DNA of 19,170 nucleotides from an uncultured Eubacteriales bacterium (GCA_905201505.1 CAJKOJ010000037.1:1-19170), one strand, 5' to 3'. Counted from the first letter of the stretch, positions 7,383 to 17,154 are shown. A program made the numbers and translations. The notes: generated by a model not told the origin, from the sequence alone.

Positions 7383-7562
7383 AATATACTGTATCTTTAG
7401 GTAAAGTCACCTTTTAACATATAAAAATTATACCACGATTCAATGTTATCTGTCAATAGATAAATGTAAATAAATTGTGAATATTATTGGTAAATATGAA
7501 AAAAGTGTGAACAAAAGGGTAATAAATTTAATTTAAAATATAAAGAAGGAGTGAAAGTGCCA

Positions 7563-10500
7563 ATGGATAAGAACAGATTACGCCCTGTACAGTATGGTGA
7601 CACTATGCGTATGAGTTACGCAAGAGTTGATGAAGTTTTGGAAATGCCAAATCTTCTTGCACTGCAGAAGGACAGCTATCAGTGGTTTCTTGATGAGGGC
7701 TTAGCTGAGGTACTTGATGATATTTCGCCAATAAGTGATTACAATGGTAATTATATTCTCGAGTTTGTAGATTTCAAGCTCGACAGCGAAACCAAGTATA
7801 CTATTGCAGAATGTAAGGACAGGGATGCTACCTATGCAACACCTCTCAGAGTGAAGGTAAGACTTCGTACTAATGGTGATGCAGCAGAAGTTAAGGAGCA
7901 GGAAATTTATATGGGTGAATTTCCTCTTATGACTGAAACAGGTACCTTCGTTATTAACGGCGCAGAAAGAGTTATTGTTTCTCAGTTGGTGCGTTCACCC
8001 GGTATATATTATGATATTTCAAAGGATAAAGATGGTAAGAATCTTCTTACATCTACTGTTATTCCTAACAGAGGTGCATGGCTTGAATATGAGACAGACA
8101 GTAATGATGTATTCTCTGTAAGAGTTGACAGAAACAGAAAGGTTCCTGTTACTACTCTTATAAGAGCTTTAGGCATTGGGTCGGACCAGGATATTATTGA
8201 TCTTTTTGGTGAGGAACCTAAAGTTCTTGCAACAATTGAAAAGGATGTTACTAAAACTCATGAAGAAGGTCTTATTGAAATTTATAAGAAACTTCGTCCC
8301 GGTGAGCCTCCTACAGTAGAGTCTGCCCAAACTATTCTTCACAATATGTTTTATGATTACAAGAGATATGATCTTGCTCATGTAGGTAGATATAAGTTTA
8401 ACAAAAAACTCGCTTTTGCCAGCAGAGTAACAGGCTATAAGCTGTCTGAAGATGCTGTTGATCCTATGACCGGTGAGGTTTTATGTGAAGCAGGCACAGT
8501 GCTTACAGAGGAGATGTGTGACAAGCTTCAGGACAGCGGTATCCCTGCAATTTATGTTGATGTAGACGGAAGAGGCGTTAAAATTCTTTCTAATATGGCT
8601 GTTAAGATTGATGATTACATTGCAGGTCTTGGTCTAAAAGCTGAGGATTTAAAGATTAAGGAAAGAGTATATCTTCCTGTTCTTATGGATTTGCTGGAGG
8701 CTAATGATGATGCAGAAAGCTTTAAGGCTGCTGTAAAGGCTAATATGTTTGAGCTTGTTACAAAGCATATCACTCTTGAAGATATTATGGCTTCAATTAA
8801 CTATTGTATACATCTTGATTATGGTATCGGAAACAAGGATGATATTGACCATTTGGGTAACAGACGTATTAGAGCTGTCGGAGAACTTTTACAGAATCAG
8901 TTTAGAATCGGTCTTTCAAGAATGGAGAGAACTGTAAGAGAGAGAATGACAACTCAGGATACAGATTCTGTTACTCCGCAGGCACTTATTAATATTAAGC
9001 CGGTAACTGCTGCCATTAAGGAGTTTTTTGGCAGTTCTCAGTTGTCACAGTTTATGGATCAGAACAATCCCCTTGGTGAGCTTACTCATAAGAGAAGATT
9101 GTCTGCATTGGGTCCGGGCGGACTTTCAAGAGAAAGAGCCGGATTTGAAGTTAGAGACGTTCACAACTCACATTACGGAAGAATGTGTCCTATTGAGACG
9201 CCTGAAGGTCCTAACATCGGTCTTATTAACTCTCTTGCAACTTTTGCAAAGATTAATGAGTACGGATTTATTGAGGCTCCTTACAGAATAATTGATAAGT
9301 CAAGCGGCGAATCAGTTGTAACTGATGAAATTATATATATTGCTGCTGATGAAGAAGAGAGATATACAATTGCACAGGCTAATGAGCCTTTAGATGAAAA
9401 TAAGCATTTTGTAAATGAAAAGGTTACCTGTCGTCTCAGAGAGGATAATATCCAGGTTACTCCTGACAGAGTTGACTTAATGGACGTATCTCCGAGACAG
9501 CTTGTATCTATAGCAACAGCTCTTATTCCTTTCCTGCAGAATGATGATGTTACAAGAGCTTTAATGGGTTCTAATATGCAGCGTCAGGCTGTACCTCTTC
9601 TGACAACAGATTCTCCTATTGTTGGTACAGGTATGGAATACAAGACAGCAAAGGATTCCGGTGTATGCGTAATTGCAAAAAATGACGGTGTTGTTACATT
9701 TGTTGATGCATCAAGAATTGTTATTAAGACAGATGCAGGTGAAACTGACAGATATGATTTAATTAAGTTTAAGAGATCTAACCAGTCTAACTGTATGAAT
9801 CAGATTCCTATTGTAGATAAGGGACAGAAGGTTTATGCAGGTGATGTTATTGCTGATGGTCCTTCAACAAAGGACGGTGAGCTTGCACTTGGCAAGAACC
9901 CTCTTATCGGCTTTATGACTTGGGAAGGTTATAACTACGAGGATGCAGTTCTTCTTAGTGAAAGACTTGTTATGGATGATGTTTATACTTCTATTCATAT
10001 TGAAGAATATGAAACAGAAGCAAGAAACACAAAACTCGGTGATGAGGAAATTACAAGAGATATTCCTAATATGAGTGCTGATGCACTTAAGGATCTTGAT
10101 GAATCAGGTATTATAAGAATTGGTGCAGAAGTTCAGCCTAATTCAATACTTGTAGGTAAAGTTACACCAAAGGGTGAAACTGAGCTTACTGCTGAGGAAA
10201 GACTTTTAAGAGCTATATTCGGTGAAAAGGCTAGAGAAGTAAGAGATACTTCTTTAACAGTTCCTCACGGAACAAGCGGTATTGTTGTAGATGTAAAGGT
10301 ATTCTCAAGAGAGGATAACGATGAACTTCCACCTGGAGTAAATAAAACTGTAAGAGTATATATTGCACAGAAGAGAAAGATTTCTGTAGGCGATAAAATG
10401 GCAGGTCGTCATGGTAACAAGGGTGTAGTTTCAAGAGTTCTTCCTGTTGAGGATATGCCTTATTTACCAAACGGACGTCCTCTTGATATAGTTCTTAACC

Positions 10501-11444
10501 CATTGGGCGTTCCTTCTCGTATGAACATTGGTCAGGTGCTTGAAATTCACTTGGGACTTGCAAGCAATGTGCTTGGCTGGAAGATTGCAACACCTGTATT
10601 TGACGGTGCAAACGAAGAGGATATTATGACAACTCTTGAAATGTCTAACGACTATGTAAATACTTCATGGGAAGAATTTACAGCTAAGTGGAAAGATAGT
10701 TTAAGTGATGATGTTTACAGTTATCTTGATGAAAACAAGGATCACAGAGCAGAGTGGGCAGGCGTGCCTATTGACAGAACTGGTAAAGTAAGATTGAGAG
10801 ACGGAAGAACAGGCGAAGAATTTGATAATCCTACTACAATTGGTTTTATGCATTACCTTAAACTCCACCACCTTGTAGATGATAAAATTCATGCTCGTTC
10901 AACAGGTCCTTACTCACTTGTAACTCAGCAGCCTTTAGGAGGTAAAGCTCAGTTTGGTGGTCAGAGATTTGGTGAAATGGAAGTTTGGGCCCTTGAGGCG
11001 TATGGTGCGTCATATACTTTACAGGAAATATTGACAGTTAAATCTGATGATATTGTAGGTAGAGTAAGCACTTACGAAGCTATTGTTAAGGGTGAGAATA
11101 TTCCTGAACCAGGTGTTCCTGAATCATTTAAGGTTCTTCTTAAGGAACTTCAGGCACTTGCTCTTGATATTGAAGTTTATAATGAAGGTAAACCTGTTGA
11201 AATTGATGAATTTGCTGAAAACAGAGAACCTTCTGTTGATGTTAATATTGAAGGAAATGAACCTGAGGAAGAAGTTAATGTAGAAGATAAACTTGACGAT
11301 CTTTTAGGCGGTATTTCCCTTGATGATGTTGATGTTGACCTTAATGAAGTGGACGATGATAATTTTGTAATAAATGATGAGCTTGATGATGAAGATTTGC
11401 TTGATGAATTTTCTGATCTTGAAAAGCTTATTGAAAAGGAATAA
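7563..11444 (+). CDS. rpoB: DNA-directed RNA polymerase subunit beta
   Basis: Forms the catalytic centre of RNA polymerase together with RpoC. With the ATG at 7563 it is 1293 residues. GTG codons at 7551 and 7557 are in frame, but the first overlaps the AAGGAG ribosome site; the protein then begins MDKNRLRPVQYGD, as in relatives. The rifampicin region GSSQLSQFMDQNNPLGEL spans residues 490-507, followed by THKRRLSAL. It keeps the drug-binding D499, H509 and S514 (E. coli D516, H526, S531), so the enzyme should be rifampicin-sensitive. GDKMAGRHGNKG at 943-954 holds active-centre lysines. The last 82 or so residues are an acidic tail (35 Asp/Glu). Codon use is strongly biased, as expected for high expression. 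It is followed 16 bases later by rpoC. Confidence 0.97.
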   Translation: MDKNRLRPVQYGDTMRMSYARVDEVLEMPNLLALQKDSYQWFLDEGLAEVLDDISPISDYNGNYILEFVDFKLDSETKYTIAECKDRDATYATPLRVKVRLRTNGDAAEVKEQEIYMGEFPLMTETGTFVINGAERVIVSQLVRSPGIYYDISKDKDGKNLLTSTVIPNRGAWLEYETDSNDVFSVRVDRNRKVPVTTLIRALGIGSDQDIIDLFGEEPKVLATIEKDVTKTHEEGLIEIYKKLRPGEPPTVESAQTILHNMFYDYKRYDLAHVGRYKFNKKLAFASRVTGYKLSEDAVDPMTGEVLCEAGTVLTEEMCDKLQDSGIPAIYVDVDGRGVKILSNMAVKIDDYIAGLGLKAEDLKIKERVYLPVLMDLLEANDDAESFKAAVKANMFELVTKHITLEDIMASINYCIHLDYGIGNKDDIDHLGNRRIRAVGELLQNQFRIGLSRMERTVRERMTTQDTDSVTPQALINIKPVTAAIKEFFGSSQLSQFMDQNNPLGELTHKRRLSALGPGGLSRERAGFEVRDVHNSHYGRMCPIETPEGPNIGLINSLATFAKINEYGFIEAPYRIIDKSSGESVVTDEIIYIAADEEERYTIAQANEPLDENKHFVNEKVTCRLREDNIQVTPDRVDLMDVSPRQLVSIATALIPFLQNDDVTRALMGSNMQRQAVPLLTTDSPIVGTGMEYKTAKDSGVCVIAKNDGVVTFVDASRIVIKTDAGETDRYDLIKFKRSNQSNCMNQIPIVDKGQKVYAGDVIADGPSTKDGELALGKNPLIGFMTWEGYNYEDAVLLSERLVMDDVYTSIHIEEYETEARNTKLGDEEITRDIPNMSADALKDLDESGIIRIGAEVQPNSILVGKVTPKGETELTAEERLLRAIFGEKAREVRDTSLTVPHGTSGIVVDVKVFSREDNDELPPGVNKTVRVYIAQKRKISVGDKMAGRHGNKGVVSRVLPVEDMPYLPNGRPLDIVLNPLGVPSRMNIGQVLEIHLGLASNVLGWKIATPVFDGANEEDIMTTLEMSNDYVNTSWEEFTAKWKDSLSDDVYSYLDENKDHRAEWAGVPIDRTGKVRLRDGRTGEEFDNPTTIGFMHYLKLHHLVDDKIHARSTGPYSLVTQQPLGGKAQFGGQRFGEMEVWALEAYGASYTLQEILTVKSDDIVGRVSTYEAIVKGENIPEPGVPESFKVLLKELQALALDIEVYNEGKPVEIDEFAENREPSVDVNIEGNEPEEEVNVEDKLDDLLGGISLDDVDVDLNEVDDDNFVINDELDDEDLLDEFSDLEKLIEKE

Positions 11445-11460
11445 GGAGGGAGAATAAAAA

Positions 11461-14400
11461 ATGAGTAATGATACTGAAAAGCAGATGGTTTTTGACTCTA
11501 TTAAAATAGGCTTGGCTTCTCCCGAAAAAATTAGAAAGTGGTCTTATGGTGAGGTTACAAAACCTGAAACTATTAATTACAGAACACTTAAGCCTGAGAG
11601 AGACGGTCTTTTCTGTGAAAGAATTTTTGGACCGACAAAGGACTGGGAATGTGCCTGCGGTAAGTACAAGAGAATAAGAAATAAGGGTATGGTTTGTGAA
11701 CGCTGCGGTGTTGAAATCACAAAGAGCAAGGTTAGACGTGAAAGAATGGGTCATATAGAGCTTGCTGCTCCTGTTTCTCATATATGGTATTTCAAGGGTA
11801 TTCCGTCAAAGATGGGTACTATACTTGGAAAAAGCCCTAAGGAACTTGAAAAAGTACTTTATTTTGCAAACTATATTGTACTTGATTCAGGTGAAACAAA
11901 CCTTGTTTATAAAGAGGTTATTACTGAACAGCAGTACAGAGAAACTATTGAAAAATATGGTCAGGGCTCATGCAGAGTTGGTATGGGTGCAGAGGCTGTT
12001 AAAGAGCTTTTGGAGGCTATTGACCTTGATAGGGAATCTGAAGAATTACAGGCTGAACTTGTAGATGCTTCAGGTCAGAAAAAGGCTAAAATTATTAAAA
12101 AACTAGAGGTTATTGAAGCTTTCAGATTAAGCGGAAACAGACCTGAGTGGATGATTCTTGATGTAGTACCTGTTATTCCGCCTGAATTAAGACCTATGGT
12201 TCAGCTTGACGGCGGCAGATTTGCTACATCTGACCTTAATGACCTTTACAGAAGAGTTATTAACAGAAATAACAGATTAAAGAAATTAATAGAATATGGT
12301 ACACCTGATATTATTATCAGAAATGAAAAGAGAATGCTTCAGGAGGCTGTTGATTCACTTATTGATAACGGCAGAAGAGGAAGACCTGTAACAGGTCCTG
12401 GAAACAGGGCTTTGAAATCTCTTTCTGATTTATTAAAGGGTAAGCAGGGTAGATTCAGACAGAACCTGCTTGGTAAGAGAGTTGACTATTCAGGACGTTC
12501 AGTTATCGTCGTAGGTCCTACTCTTAAAATTTACCAGTGTGGTTTGCCTAAGGAAATGGCTATTGAACTTTTCAAGCCATTTGTTATGAAGAAACTTGTA
12601 AGTGATGAAATTGCTGCTAATATAAAGAGTGCTAAGAGAATGGTTGAGCAGCTTAAACCTGAGGTTTGGGACGTACTTGAAAGCGTTATTAAGGAGCATC
12701 CGGTAATGCTTAACAGAGCCCCTACTCTTCACAGACTTGGTATTCAGGCATTTGAGCCTGTGCTTGTTGAAGGAAGAGCTTTAAAGCTTCATCCACTTGT
12801 TTGTACAGCATATAATGCAGACTTTGACGGTGACCAGATGGCGGTACACGTTCCTCTTAGTGTTGAGGCACAGGCAGAGTGCAGATTCCTTCTTCTCTCT
12901 CCTAACAACCTTTTAAAGCCTTCTGACGGTGAACCTGTTGCTGTTCCTTCACAGGATATGGTACTTGGTATTTATTATCTTACACTTGCTAAGGACGGCG
13001 AGCCAGGTGAAGGCAAGATATTTATGGACGAAAATGAAGTATTGCTTGCCTATGACAACAAAGTTATAAGTCTTCACGCAAAGGTTAAAGTAAGACGTGA
13101 AATTGAAATTGATGGTGAAATAAAGACAGGTATTGTTGAAACAACTTGCGGAAGAATTATATTTAACGAGATTATTCCTCAGGATTTAGGTTTTGTTGAC
13201 AGAACAAAAGAGGAAAACTTGTTTAAGTATGAAATTGACTTCTTAACAGGCAAAAAAGAATTAGGTAAAATTATTAACAGATGTATACACAAACATCCTG
13301 CTACTGAAACAGCAGAGGTGCTTGATGATATAAAGAGTTTGGGTTATAAGTTCTCTACAAGAGCTTCCCTTACAGTATCAGTATCTGATATGAAAATTCC
13401 TGAGGCTAAGTATGAACTTCTTGCTGAGGGTGATGCGGAAGTTAATAAGATTACTAAGATGTACAGACGTGGTCTTATGACTGATGAAGAAAGACATAAC
13501 AAGGTTATTTCTGTTTGGGAAAAGATAGATGATAAGATTACTAAGGCACTTATTGATAACCTTGGCCAGTACAACGATATTTATATGATGGCTCTTTCTG
13601 GTGCGAGAGGTTCTAACAGACAGATTAAGCAGTTAGCCGGAATGAGAGGTCTTATGGCATCTCCTAGCGGTGAAACCATTGAATTGCCTATTAAGGCTAA
13701 CTTCCGTGAGGGTCTTACTGTTCAGGAATACTTTATTTCTGCTCACGGTGCAAGAAAGGGTCTTACAGATACTGCTCTTAAGACTGCCGATTCAGGTTAC
13801 CTTACAAGACGTCTTGTTGATGTTGCTCAGGACATTATTGTCAGAGAATACGACTGTGCTGAGGGTCTTGATGAAGTTCCTTATATGGAAGTTAAAGCAT
13901 TTATGGATGGTCAGGAAACAATTGAGTCTTTATGCGACAGAATAAGAGGCAGATTTTCTGCTGAAGATATTGTAAATCCTGAAACAGGTGAAATTATTGT
14001 TCCTAATGACACACTTATTACTCCGGATATGGCTGATGCTGTTATAGCAGCAGGAGTTACTAAGGTTAAAATAAGAACTATTCTCAGCTGTAAGTGCCAC
14101 AACGGTGTTTGTTCTAAGTGTTATGGTTCAAATATGGCAAGCGGCAGACAGGTAAGAATCGGCGAAGCTGTTGGTATTATTGCTGCACAGTCTATCGGTG
14201 AACCTGGTACACAGCTTACAATGAGAACTTTCCATACAGGCGGTATTTCCGGTAATGACCTTACACAAGGTCTTCCTAGAGTAGAAGAACTTTTTGAGGC
14301 AAGAAATCCAAAGGGTCGTTCTATTATCGCTGAGTTTGGCGGAAAAGTTACTGTTAATGTAAATAAGGTAACTAAGAAGGAAGATGTAACTGTTACTGCT

Positions 14401-15114
14401 GCAGATGGTACTGTTAAGGATTACTCTATACCTTATGGTTCAAGAGTTTGTGTTCTTAATGGTGATGTAATTGAAGCAGGTGACCAGATTACTGAAGGTT
14501 CTATTTATCCTCAGGATATTTTAAGAATTAACGGTGTAAGAGGTGTACAGGATTATATCCTTAAAGAAGTACAGAGAGTTTATCGTTTACAGGGTGTTGA
14601 TATTAACGATAAGCATATTGAAGTTATTGTAAGACAGATGCTCAAGAGAATTAGAGTTGAAACTGCCGGAGAAACAGGATTGCTTCCGGGTTCTCAGGTT
14701 GATTGGCTTTCTTTTGAGGCTGCAAATATGAAAGCAAGAACTGAAGGCAGGGAAGAAGCAACAGGTACAAGAACTCTTCTTGGTATTACAAAGGCTTCTC
14801 TTGCAACAGACAGCTTCTTATCTGCTGCATCTTTCCAGGAAACTACAAAAGTATTGACTGATGCTGCTGTTAAGGGTAAAGTAGATCCTCTCGTTGGTCT
14901 TAAAGAGAATGTAATTATCGGTAAACTTATTCCTGCAGGTACAGGTATGAGCCTTTACAGAAAGGTTGATCTTAAACTTGATAAGCCTGATTATGAGGAA
15001 AGTACCGATATTGCTGAGGATGCTGAGATAATAGAAACAGCAGGCGATATAAGTGATGATGTTATTGATGCTGCTGTTGAAAGTATGGACACAGCTGAAA
15101 TATCAGAGGAATAA
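11461..15114 (+). CDS. rpoC: DNA-directed RNA polymerase subunit beta'
   Basis: The largest polymerase subunit, 1217 residues, a normal clostridial length. The N-terminal zinc site is C64, C66, C79, C82. The catalytic magnesium loop is NADFDGDQM, with D454, D456 and D458. The second zinc site is C799, C877, C884, C887 (CKCHNGVCSKC). Bridge-helix and trigger-loop sequence is intact, including RTFHTGGISGNDLTQGLPRV before the C-terminal clamp region. The protein ends with a short acidic tail (about 45 residues rich in Asp and Glu). The start is ATG at 11461 behind GGAGGG, 16 bases after the rpoB stop, so the pair is one operon. Transcription ends at the hairpin 15147-15177. Confidence 0.98.
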   Translation: MSNDTEKQMVFDSIKIGLASPEKIRKWSYGEVTKPETINYRTLKPERDGLFCERIFGPTKDWECACGKYKRIRNKGMVCERCGVEITKSKVRRERMGHIELAAPVSHIWYFKGIPSKMGTILGKSPKELEKVLYFANYIVLDSGETNLVYKEVITEQQYRETIEKYGQGSCRVGMGAEAVKELLEAIDLDRESEELQAELVDASGQKKAKIIKKLEVIEAFRLSGNRPEWMILDVVPVIPPELRPMVQLDGGRFATSDLNDLYRRVINRNNRLKKLIEYGTPDIIIRNEKRMLQEAVDSLIDNGRRGRPVTGPGNRALKSLSDLLKGKQGRFRQNLLGKRVDYSGRSVIVVGPTLKIYQCGLPKEMAIELFKPFVMKKLVSDEIAANIKSAKRMVEQLKPEVWDVLESVIKEHPVMLNRAPTLHRLGIQAFEPVLVEGRALKLHPLVCTAYNADFDGDQMAVHVPLSVEAQAECRFLLLSPNNLLKPSDGEPVAVPSQDMVLGIYYLTLAKDGEPGEGKIFMDENEVLLAYDNKVISLHAKVKVRREIEIDGEIKTGIVETTCGRIIFNEIIPQDLGFVDRTKEENLFKYEIDFLTGKKELGKIINRCIHKHPATETAEVLDDIKSLGYKFSTRASLTVSVSDMKIPEAKYELLAEGDAEVNKITKMYRRGLMTDEERHNKVISVWEKIDDKITKALIDNLGQYNDIYMMALSGARGSNRQIKQLAGMRGLMASPSGETIELPIKANFREGLTVQEYFISAHGARKGLTDTALKTADSGYLTRRLVDVAQDIIVREYDCAEGLDEVPYMEVKAFMDGQETIESLCDRIRGRFSAEDIVNPETGEIIVPNDTLITPDMADAVIAAGVTKVKIRTILSCKCHNGVCSKCYGSNMASGRQVRIGEAVGIIAAQSIGEPGTQLTMRTFHTGGISGNDLTQGLPRVEELFEARNPKGRSIIAEFGGKVTVNVNKVTKKEDVTVTAADGTVKDYSIPYGSRVCVLNGDVIEAGDQITEGSIYPQDILRINGVRGVQDYILKEVQRVYRLQGVDINDKHIEVIVRQMLKRIRVETAGETGLLPGSQVDWLSFEAANMKARTEGREEATGTRTLLGITKASLATDSFLSAASFQETTKVLTDAAVKGKVDPLVGLKENVIIGKLIPAGTGMSLYRKVDLKLDKPDYEESTDIAEDAEIIETAGDISDDVIDAAVESMDTAEISEE

Positions 15115-15146
15115 ATTGTTGTAAATTAAATATATAATAACTAAGG

Positions 15147-15187
15147 AGAATCACAGAATTTACTGTTTTGTGATTCTTCTTTTTTTG
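15147..15187 (+). terminator. Terminator of the rpoBC operon
   Basis: AGAATCACA (15147-15155) pairs with TGTGATTCT (15169-15177), followed by a T-run (TCTTTTTTTG). It starts about 30 bases after the rpoC stop. Confidence 0.87.
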
Positions 15188-15195
15188 TTAATATG

Positions 15196-15231
15196 TTAAA
15201 AATAAAAGAAGCCCATTTAAGTTTGGGCTTC
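15196..15231 (-). terminator. Terminator of the leftward GntR-ABC operon
   Basis: GAAGCCCA (15208-15215) pairs with TGGGCTTC (15224-15231). Read leftward, the hairpin is followed by TTTTATTTTTAAC, a good U-tract. It lies 12 bases past the end of the restored DUF3592-like frame and not past the premature stop, which supports the longer gene as the original unit. With 15147-15187 it separates the convergent operons. Confidence 0.8.
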
Positions 15232-15242
15232 TATAGTAAATA

Positions 15243-15623
15243 TTATTGTTTAATTGCTGCAAGTGCTGCACATATAACAGAGATTAAAAGGGATATAATA
15301 ATTTTTTTAATAGAAAAGTTATATATTTTTTGGGGATTGTTTATATCATAAAATAGTTTTATCATATCGCCTTTTTCTACATAAAGAGGTACTTGTATGG
15401 GGTCTTTTGACAAGTATTCTTAATTATTAATGTTATAGCTAACAGTTGCAAGTTTACAATTGTTTTTTTTAGATAAATTGGTGTTTGGTGAAAAAATTGA
15501 AATAATAACACCATTTATTTTTGCCGTTTTATTGCGTTTTAAAATATATAAAACGCTGTTTGCAAATGCAAATACAAGAGAAACGGCAGCAATTATATAA
15601 GTAAAAATAATATCAGTATACAT
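15243..15623 (-). pseudogene. DUF3592-like small membrane protein gene split by an in-frame TAA
   Basis: The ATG at 15623 follows a perfect AGGAGG six bases upstream. Translation gives 67 residues and stops at TAA (15420-15422). Past this codon the same frame stays open for another 58 residues to TAA at 15243-15245, with no shift needed. The joined 126-codon protein looks like one unit: an N-terminal membrane span (about 5-27), a polar middle with VIISIFSP and LATVSYNI, then VPLYVEKGDMIKLFYDINNP, a pattern like the 'Y-x-x-G-D-x-V-x-V-x-Y-D-P-x-N-P' end of DUF3592 domains, and a final span (about 104-122). It is the last gene of the GntR-ABC operon. The short 67-residue product (15420-15623) may still be made, but it lacks half the domain. 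A sequencing error or readthrough could also explain the stop. Confidence 0.72.
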
Positions 15624-15658
15624 AAAAGTCCTCCTGATATAAGTAAATGCTGGTGTAT

Positions 15659-16459
15659 TTATTGTAAATTAAGTCTTTTTTTCATAAAGTAATTTGTTAT
15701 AATGAAATATATTATAAAATATACTATGTCAACGGCAATAAATAATAACAGCAATGATGCAGGCATCCCTTGAACATTTGCTGCACTATTTTTTACTACT
15801 ATAGGTAGAATGAGCAATGTGCCTATAATATTTTGTATGATATAAATAATTATATATGCTGCTACAGATTTAATAACTTTATGGCTATTAGCTGAGTGTC
15901 CTATACTCATAGCAGTATACATCTCTGTATTAAGAAGAATAAGGCTAAACAGAGATAATACAATTAACTCCAATAAAACAAGCAATCCTCCATTTGTAAT
16001 ATGATTGGCGGTGTAATAAAGTATATGTGGTATACCTTTTATAATATCTGCAATAGTTGTTTCTGTACTGCCTACAAATAAAACTATACCTGCAAGACAA
16101 GCAACAATTACTGAAAGTATTTGATAAAATACAGCAGTAATTAATTTTGCACTTATATTCTGAGCAGTTGTTACAGGAAGGGTATTCATTAAATATCCCT
16201 CATTATCTAAAAGGTTTTTCTTAAAGCGTAGAATTGATATAACAAAACTAAGGACAACAGCAGCAGTTATAAGGCAGAAAAACAGTGTAAATATTATTAA
16301 AGATGATACAGTAAATAGGCTGTTTTCGCTAAAATTAATATATGTCCTGTAATTAAAAACTATTGAGCTTATTAAACCCATAATAATTGAGGCAGCATAT
16401 ACGGGAAACATTATCCTGCCTGTTGCTTTAAATTCATACTTCAATAATTTGATTAACAT
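15659..16459 (-). CDS. ABC-2 type permease
   Basis: A 266-residue membrane protein with about six predicted spans (roughly 17-36, 50-78, 108-130, 156-175, 193-214 and 228-253). The basic N-terminus (LIKLLKYEFKATGR) and the cytoplasmic loop with NEGYLMNTLPVTTAQNISAK (85-104) match permeases of GntR-linked ABC-2 exporters, where this loop contacts the ATPase. Its ATG overlaps the ATPase stop by 7 bases, so translation is coupled; GGAGGTG lies just upstream. With the preceding ATPase it should form one transporter. In Bacillus relatives (YtrBC/YhcGHI type) such systems respond to cell-envelope stress, but the substrate here is unknown. Confidence 0.82.
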   Translation of the reverse strand: MLIKLLKYEFKATGRIMFPVYAASIIMGLISSIVFNYRTYINFSENSLFTVSSLIIFTLFFCLITAAVVLSFVISILRFKKNLLDNEGYLMNTLPVTTAQNISAKLITAVFYQILSVIVACLAGIVLFVGSTETTIADIIKGIPHILYYTANHITNGGLLVLLELIVLSLFSLILLNTEMYTAMSIGHSANSHKVIKSVAAYIIIYIIQNIIGTLLILPIVVKNSAANVQGMPASLLLLFIAVDIVYFIIYFIITNYFMKKRLNLQ

Positions 16460-17154
16460 TTAAACACCTCCCTGAATAATGTATCAATGCTTTTGCCTTC
16501 TTTATCTCTTATGTTATCAACTGTGTCCTGCATTATAATTTCACCATTATTTATAAACAGTACCTCATCTAAAATTTTCTCCACATCGGATATAAGATGT
16601 GTGGAAATAATAACGGTTGAGTTTTCAGAATAGTTGGAAATAATAGTATTAAGTATATAATCTCTTGTTGCAGGGTCTACGCCGCCCATTGGTTCATCAA
16701 GTAAATAAAGGTCTGCAGTTCTGCTCATTACGAGAATAAGCTGGACTTTTTCTTTATTTCCTTTTGACAAAGTTTTAAATCTTGCATTCTCATCTATATT
16801 TAAATTTTTGAGCATTTGATAAGATTTATCAATATCAAAGTCCTTATAAAAACTGCTGTAAAAGTTAATAAGTTCACTAATTTTCATCCATTCCGGTAAG
16901 CTTATACAGTCTGGTAAGTAGGATACAATTTTTTTGCTGTCTATTCCCACAGGCAAATTGTTAATTAGTATAGAACCTGATGTAGGAGTAAGAAGTCCGT
17001 TTGCAATTTTTATAAGAGTGGTTTTTCCGCTGCCGTTAGGTCCTAAAAGCCCTACTATGCGTCCGCGGCTCAATGACAATGTTAAGTTTTTTAAAGCTTG
17101 GGTTTTTCCATAGCTTTTGCACAAGTTTGTGCACTGAAAAATGGTTTCATTCAT
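16453..17154 (-). CDS. ABC transporter ATP-binding protein (GntR-linked family)
   Basis: A 233-residue ATPase partner of the downstream permease. Walker A is GPNGSGKT (38-45), the signature is the degenerate LSKGN (129-133) within LSKGNKEKVQL, Walker B is LYLLDEP (149-155), and the switch His is H186. The place of the usual Q-loop glutamine is Asp (YLPDC, 79-83). The LSKG signature and YLPD are, as far as I recall, typical of the GntR-associated ATPases and so not a defect. The ATG at 17154 lies 9 bases after AAGGAG, a better fit than the ATG at 17163, which touches that site, or the frame-open ATG at 17193 inside the repressor gene. It lies 13 bases after the repressor stop and overlaps the permease start. 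Confidence 0.9.
   Translation of the reverse strand: MNETIFQCTNLCKSYGKTQALKNLTLSLSRGRIVGLLGPNGSGKTTLIKIANGLLTPTSGSILINNLPVGIDSKKIVSYLPDCISLPEWMKISELINFYSSFYKDFDIDKSYQMLKNLNIDENARFKTLSKGNKEKVQLILVMSRTADLYLLDEPMGGVDPATRDYILNTIISNYSENSTVIISTHLISDVEKILDEVLFINNGEIIMQDTVDNIRDKEGKSIDTLFREVFKC

Noticed and set aside
7389..7562. Search for a riboswitch, L10-type leader or leader peptide before rpoB
   Set aside because: Only weak hairpins and frames of at most six codons without ribosome sites were found.
9030..9110. Possible rifampicin-resistance change in RpoB
   Set aside because: The main drug-contact positions (D499, H509, S514) are wild type; the G505 and L507 differences from E. coli are ordinary variation.
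16525..16770. Degenerate ABC signature (LSKGN) and Asp in the Q-loop as signs of an inactive ATPase
   Set aside because: Walker A, Walker B Glu and the switch His are intact, and these variants fit the GntR-linked ATPase family.
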